Source: Oleiagrimonas sp. C23AA (lineage in GTDB: Bacteria > Pseudomonadota > Gammaproteobacteria > Xanthomonadales > Rhodanobacteraceae). From it: a stretch of 64,000 nucleotides of DNA. The DNA lies in the NCBI RefSeq assembly GCF_011759385.1, contig NZ_JAARLY010000007.1, positions 184,451-248,450 of the forward strand, written 5' to 3'. The notes below the pieces were generated by a model. The model searched no databases and was not told the DNA's origin. It saw only the letters and a list, made by a program, of their open reading frames with translations. The position numbers were made by a program, and so were the translations under genes. The number at the start of each line of letters is the position of its first letter. Positions within the stretch are counted from its first letter, which is position 1. This document shows, piece by piece, positions 60,179 through 64,000 of this stretch.

Positions 60179-61189
60179 ATGCGGGCGCGAATCGAGGATG
60201 TGGCACGCCAGGCGGGCGTATCGACCAAGACGGTCTCGCGCGTACTCAACCACGAACCGAACGTGCGCGAGCAGACCCGCGAACGCGTGCTGGAAGTGGT
60301 CCGCAAGCTCGACTATCGGCCCAACCCTTCGGCGCGCAGCCTGGCCGCCAACCGCTCGTTCCTGATCGCGTTGCTGTACGACAATCCGTCACCCAACTAC
60401 GTGATGGAAATCCAGGGTGGCGTGCTGGAAGCCTGCGATGCGCACCAGTTCAGCATGATGGTGCGGCCGCTGGATTCGCAGGCGCCGGATTTTGTCGCCA
60501 CCGTACAAAGCCTGATCGGGCAGCAGCGCCCGGATGGGCTGATCCTTACCCCGCCCATTACCGACCATCCCGAACTGCTGGCGCATCTGGACCAGTTGGA
60601 TTTGCCGTATGCCACGGTGTCCTCGCGCATCCAGGGCAGCATCGGCGTGACCATGGATGAAACCCGTGCCGCGGCCGAGATCACCTCGCATCTGGTGCGT
60701 TTGGGCCACCGGCGCATCGCGCATGTCATTGGCCATCCGGCGCATGGCGGCAGCGAGCTGCGCCTGGCCGGTTACCGCAAGGCCATGGCCGAGGCCGGTA
60801 TCGACGTTCGCAGCGAGTGGGTGGTGCCGGGCGCGTTCTCGTTTGCGTCGGGCGTGGCGGCTGCGCGCCAGTTGATGGCGCTGGACTCACCGCCCACCGC
60901 GATTTTTGCCGCCAACGACGACATGGCCGCCGGCGTGATCTGGGCCACCGCCGATGCAGGTTGGCGTGTGCCGCAGGATTTATCCGTAGCCGGCTTCGAC
61001 GATACCCCCATCTCACGCCAGGTCTGGCCGGCGGTCAGCACAGTGCGTCAACCCAGCCGTGACATGGGCCGCATCGCCGCCCTGCAGCTGCTGCGGCGTA
61101 TCCGCCACGGTGAGCCCGGCGAGCTGGTGCAGGTCCCCTATACGCTGCAGTTGCGCGATTCGACGGCCAGCTGCAAGCGCGACGCCTAA
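60179..61189 (+). CDS. LacI-family transcriptional repressor
   Basis: 336 residues. The N-terminal helix-turn-helix and hinge (residues 1-60: IEDVARQAGVSTKTVSRVLN, then YRPNPSARSLA) are standard, followed by a periplasmic-binding-protein-like sugar-sensor domain (about 62-330). The ATG at 60179 follows GGGGAGGGGG. It is directly upstream of a GH3 beta-glucosidase whose promoter carries a perfect LacI-type palindrome, and has a similar site before itself. The expected signal is a beta-glucoside or a cello-/gluco-oligosaccharide; the ligand cannot be read from sequence. Confidence 0.93.
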   Translation: MRARIEDVARQAGVSTKTVSRVLNHEPNVREQTRERVLEVVRKLDYRPNPSARSLAANRSFLIALLYDNPSPNYVMEIQGGVLEACDAHQFSMMVRPLDSQAPDFVATVQSLIGQQRPDGLILTPPITDHPELLAHLDQLDLPYATVSSRIQGSIGVTMDETRAAAEITSHLVRLGHRRIAHVIGHPAHGGSELRLAGYRKAMAEAGIDVRSEWVVPGAFSFASGVAAARQLMALDSPPTAIFAANDDMAAGVIWATADAGWRVPQDLSVAGFDDTPISRQVWPAVSTVRQPSRDMGRIAALQLLRRIRHGEPGELVQVPYTLQLRDSTASCKRDA

Positions 61190-61234
61190 CCGGGCTTGCG
61201 GGTGTTGGCGTCGTCGGACTCGCATCTGGGTGCC

Positions 61235-61263
61235 TTGACAGCGCTGTCATGCTTGCCGATAGT
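61235..61263 (+). promoter_or_regulatory. Promoter of the GH3 beta-glucosidase gene
   Basis: A consensus TTGACA (61235-61240), exactly 17 bases, then GATAGT (61258-61263), four of six. It lies between the repressor and the enzyme gene, giving a leader of about 70 bases. The operator palindrome covers the -35 box and half of the spacer, so a bound repressor would exclude polymerase. Confidence 0.8.
61236..61249. promoter_or_regulatory. LacI-type operator of the GH3 gene
   Basis: TGACAGCGCTGTCA is a perfect 14-base palindrome with central CG, overlapping the -35 box. The neighbouring LacI-family protein is the obvious candidate to bind it. Confidence 0.78.
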
Positions 61264-61340
61264 GCATGCAAGTCATAACGTTGGGTTATCCATCGCCGGG
61301 GAGGGCGGTCGGTGCCCCGTGCGATCCAAGGGAGGGAACC

Positions 61341-63875
61341 ATGTCTGTATCCAGAGCCCGTGCGGGTGTCGTTTCGATGCTGTGCGTCAGTTTTGTGGCC
61401 GGCCTTTCGGCCAGCGCCATGGCCGCACCGCAGGCGTTGTCCACCAAGGTGCATCCATCGCAGTGGCCATCGGTGACCTGGCCGCTGGCCGACAACGCCA
61501 GGCTTGATGCCCATGTAAAAGCGCTGCTGGCCAAGATGAGCCTGCGCCAGAAGGTCGGGCAGGTGATCGTCGCCGATATCGGCTCGGTGACGCCCGCCTA
61601 TGTGCGCACCTACCATCTGGGAGCCATTCTCGCCGGCGGCGATTCGGCGCCCAACGGCAAGAATTTCGCCGATGCCAAGGCCTGGCTGACGCTTGCCGAC
61701 AGCTACGCCCGCGCCGCCATGCACCCGGACAATGGGCCGGCGATTCCGCTGTTGATCGGCATCGATGCCGTGCACGGTCACAACAACGTGGTTGGCGCCA
61801 CGCTGTTCCCGCAGAACATCGCCCTGGGTGCCATGCGCGATCCGGCGCTGATACGCAAAATTGGCGCGGCTACCGCCGCCGAAGTGCGCGCCACCGGCAT
61901 CAACTGGGCCTATGCGCCAACCATTGCCGTGCCGCGTAATGATCGCTGGGGCCGCACCTACGAGGGCTATTCGGAAGATCCGAAAATCGTTGCCGACTAT
62001 GCCGCCGCCATGGTCGAAGGCCTGCAGGGAAAGCCGGGCAGCAAACACTTCCTGGATGGCTCGCATGTGGTCGCCACCGCCAAGCACTTCCTGGGTGATG
62101 GCTTTACCAAGGATGGCAAGGATCAGGGCGACGCCGAGGTCAGCGAAACACAGCTGCGCACCATCGCCGGCCCGGGTTACCCGCGTGCCGTGGCCGAAGG
62201 CGTGCAGTCGGTGATGGCCTCGTTCTCCAGCTGGAACGGCGAGAAGATGAGCGCCAACAAGGGTCTGCTCACCGATGTGCTGAAAGGGCGCATGCATTTT
62301 GGCGGCTTCATCGTCGGTGACTGGAACGCGCAGGGGCAGGTGCCCGGCTGCACCAATACCGATTGTCCGGCCGTCATCAATGCCGGCATGGACATGGTGA
62401 TGGCGCCCGACAGCTGGAAAGGTTTCTACCAGAGCACGCTCAAGGCAGTGCAGGACGGCACCATTGCGATGTCGCGCCTGGATGATGCGGTGACGCGCAT
62501 CCTGAAGGCGAAGATGCGCCTGGGTCTGTTCCATGAAGGGTCGCCGTCGCAGCAGCCGCTGGGCGGGCATTTCAACGTGGTCGGCAGCGCCGCGCATCGC
62601 GCCATCGCCCGCCAGGCCGTGCGTGAATCGCTGGTGCTGCTCAAGAACAATGGCCATGTGCTGCCGGTGTCGCCCAAGGCGCATATTCTGGTTGCTGGCG
62701 AGGGCGCCAACAGCCTGCCGATGCAAAACGGTGGCTGGACGCTGACCTGGCAGGGCAGCGGCACGACCAATGCCAATTTCCCCGGCGCCACCTCCATCTG
62801 GAAAGGCATTCAGCAGCAGGTGACGGCCGCCGGCGGCTCGGCCGAGCTGGCGCCGGATGGCCACTTCAAGCACAAGCCGGATGTGGCCATCGTGGTCTAT
62901 GGCGAGCATCCCTATGCCGAGTTCCACGGTGACCGACCGAACGTGGATTTCACCACCAATGCCGAGCAGGATCTGGCCTTGCTCAAGCGCCTGCGCGCGC
63001 AAGGCATCAAGGTGGTGTCGGTGTTCCTCTCCGGGCGTCCGTTGTGGGTGAATCCTGAGATCAATGCCTCCGATGCGTTTGTTGCCGCCTGGTTGCCCGG
63101 CTCGGAAGGCGAGGGCATCGCCGATGTGCTGCTGGCCAAGCCCGACGGCAGGCCGCAGTTCGATTTTCACGGCAAGTTGGGCTATTCCTGGCCACGGACC
63201 GCCACTCAGACGCACGTTAACGTAGGCGATGCGCACTACGATCCGCTGTTCAAATATGGCTATGGCCTTACCTATGAAAGCCATCGCCAGCTGCCAGCGC
63301 TGTCGGAAGATTCCGGCCTGCATGGCGCGCAAGCCCAGAGTGGTGAATACCTGACCCGCGGGCACGCCGAAGCCGGCATGACGCTGCGTCTTGCCGGTAC
63401 CGATGGCAAGGCCGTGTCCACCAAGGCCACGCATGCGACCAGTGCGGATGGTGCGCTCACCATGCAGGCGGTCGACAAGGCTGCGCAGGAAGATGCCCGT
63501 CGCTTCACCTGGAATGGCCGCGGCACTGTGTCGATCGTCGCCGACGCGCCAGTGGACATGAGTCGCGAGGCCAATGGCGAGGAGCGCTTGCTGATGGCGT
63601 TGCGCGTCGATCATGCCGGTTCGGCACAACTGGCGATGCGCTGCGGTGAGCAGTGCGGCGCCTCGCTCGACGTGAGCTATGTGTTGGCCAGCCTGCCGGC
63701 GGGGCAGTGGACCACGCTGGCGGTGCCGCTGAAGTGCCTGGCCAAGCATGGCGTGGACATGAAGCATGTCACCGTGCCGTTCGCGATGCATGGCGCCAAG
63801 GGGTTGGTGCTTTCGCTGACCCACGTGGGCCTTGGCACGCACGCCGATCACGTCATGGCATGCCCGTCGCGCTGA
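61341..63875 (+). CDS. Secreted glycoside hydrolase family 3 beta-glucosidase
   Basis: Exported enzyme of 844 residues that likely releases glucose from beta-glucan oligosaccharides. Signal peptide to about residue 29 (VSMLCVSFVAGLSASAMA). The GH3 N-domain has IGIDAVHGHNNV, DRWGRTYEGYSEDP and KHFLGDG, and the nucleophile Asp327 in FIVGDWNAQGQ. The C-domain has VLLKNNGHVLPV, VAIVVYGEHPYAE and the GYGLTY end. A further beta-rich region (about 700-844) resembles the extra C-terminal domain of ExoP-like 1,4-beta-glucan glucohydrolases. It is under the LacI-controlled promoter at 61235. GGGAGGG precedes the ATG. Confidence 0.93.
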   Translation: MSVSRARAGVVSMLCVSFVAGLSASAMAAPQALSTKVHPSQWPSVTWPLADNARLDAHVKALLAKMSLRQKVGQVIVADIGSVTPAYVRTYHLGAILAGGDSAPNGKNFADAKAWLTLADSYARAAMHPDNGPAIPLLIGIDAVHGHNNVVGATLFPQNIALGAMRDPALIRKIGAATAAEVRATGINWAYAPTIAVPRNDRWGRTYEGYSEDPKIVADYAAAMVEGLQGKPGSKHFLDGSHVVATAKHFLGDGFTKDGKDQGDAEVSETQLRTIAGPGYPRAVAEGVQSVMASFSSWNGEKMSANKGLLTDVLKGRMHFGGFIVGDWNAQGQVPGCTNTDCPAVINAGMDMVMAPDSWKGFYQSTLKAVQDGTIAMSRLDDAVTRILKAKMRLGLFHEGSPSQQPLGGHFNVVGSAAHRAIARQAVRESLVLLKNNGHVLPVSPKAHILVAGEGANSLPMQNGGWTLTWQGSGTTNANFPGATSIWKGIQQQVTAAGGSAELAPDGHFKHKPDVAIVVYGEHPYAEFHGDRPNVDFTTNAEQDLALLKRLRAQGIKVVSVFLSGRPLWVNPEINASDAFVAAWLPGSEGEGIADVLLAKPDGRPQFDFHGKLGYSWPRTATQTHVNVGDAHYDPLFKYGYGLTYESHRQLPALSEDSGLHGAQAQSGEYLTRGHAEAGMTLRLAGTDGKAVSTKATHATSADGALTMQAVDKAAQEDARRFTWNGRGTVSIVADAPVDMSREANGEERLLMALRVDHAGSAQLAMRCGEQCGASLDVSYVLASLPAGQWTTLAVPLKCLAKHGVDMKHVTVPFAMHGAKGLVLSLTHVGLGTHADHVMACPSR

Positions 63876-63911
63876 TGATCATGCCAAAGTGCTGAAAAAA
63901 GGCGGCCTTCG

Positions 63912-64000
63912 TGAACTGACCCCATAAAGTTGGACAGTTGAAGCGGCTAAGCCACCAAGGGCTGGGTTCTGTACTGCACAGGACTCAGCCCTTTCAGTTT
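63912..64000. mobile_element. End of an IS3-family insertion sequence (cut by the window edge)
   Basis: A terminal-repeat-like sequence begins at 63912 (TGAACTGACCCCATAAAG, then TTGGACAG), the form seen at ends of IS150-type members of the IS3 family. Just inside it on the minus strand are the last codons of a transposase. The rest of the element, and so its completeness, lies beyond the window. It inserted 36 bases after the GH3 stop codon. Confidence 0.75.
63947..64000 (-). CDS. IS3-family transposase OrfB, C-terminal fragment
   Basis: Only the last 17 codons are inside the window: KLKGLSPVQYRTQPLVA then a TAG stop (63947-63949). KGLSPVxYRTQ is the usual end of the DDE integrase OrfB of IS3 elements. 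Whether the full gene is intact cannot be told. Confidence 0.78.
   Translation of the reverse strand, partial: KLKGLSPVQYRTQPLVA

Noticed and set aside
61035..63851. Open minus-strand frame of 938 codons opposite the GH3 and repressor genes
   Set aside because: No recognisable domain, no ribosome-binding site, and the sense frame is a clear GH3 enzyme.

Overview
The window is a chromosomal segment of a high-GC gammaproteobacterium, most likely Xanthomonadales (Lysobacterales) and probably the Rhodanobacteraceae. This is inferred from three things: the gene order (hemA-prfA divergent from a TPR lipoprotein, lolB, ispE, tRNA-Gln, prs, rplY, pth, ychF; then tRNA-Tyr/Gly/Thr-tuf-tRNA-Trp-secE-nusG-ribosomal operons), an amidase resembling the Stenotrophomonas peptide amidase, and the strong G/C third-position bias throughout. 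No organism name can be read from the sequence itself.

Layout. 0.1-3.2 kb: a DUF2069 membrane protein and a WrbA-type quinone reductase (minus), facing a YihY membrane protein, a TlpA-like thioredoxin and an acylphosphatase (plus). 3.2-12.8 kb: hemA-prfA (minus), then outer-membrane lipoprotein biogenesis (TPR lipoprotein, lolB), isoprenoid synthesis (ispE), tRNA-Gln, PRPP synthase, L25, peptidyl-tRNA hydrolase and YchF. 13.2-13.7 kb: a hot-dog thioesterase. 13.7-46.2 kb: the large translation/transcription block. It holds three tRNAs, tuf, tRNA-Trp, secE, nusG, the L11-L1-L10-L7/L12-rpoB-rpoC cluster, the str operon with a second tuf, then S10, spc and alpha operons through rplQ, closed by a strong terminator. 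46.3-48.3 kb: DsbB and a class II DAHP synthase. 48.4-52.6 kb: a secreted peptide-amidase-like enzyme with an 18-serine tail, and a divergent pair of multihaem c-type cytochromes. 52.7-55.8 kb (minus): a Mug/TDG-like DNA glycosylase overlapping a Dph6-like ATP pyrophosphatase, and the GTPase TypA/BipA. 56.1-59.4 kb: an unrecognised secreted protein, then 3-hydroxybutyrate dehydrogenase divergent from a 3-hydroxybutyrate-oligomer hydrolase. 59.5-63.9 kb: a cyclophilin, a LacI-family repressor and a secreted GH3 beta-glucosidase. The last 90 bases are the end of an IS3-family insertion sequence.

How it works together. Most of the window is ordinary core gene-expression machinery. Visible control elements include a sigma70-type promoter with 17-base spacing before rplK, tandem promoters before the tRNA-tuf operon, an L10-type leader hairpin before rplJ, a 12-bp hairpin between rplL and rpoB, a palindrome over the likely -10 element of the S10 operon, and a long hairpin before rpsH. 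The accessory part is carbon use: beta-glucan breakdown under a LacI repressor whose probable operators can be read directly, and 3-hydroxybutyrate oligomer breakdown.

I found no CRISPR array, prophage, toxin-antitoxin or clear new defence system. The points most worth following are the polyserine amidase tail, the glycosylase that lacks the canonical catalytic Asn next to a Dph6-like enzyme, the orphan di-/tri-haem cytochrome pair, and the regulatory hairpins and operators.
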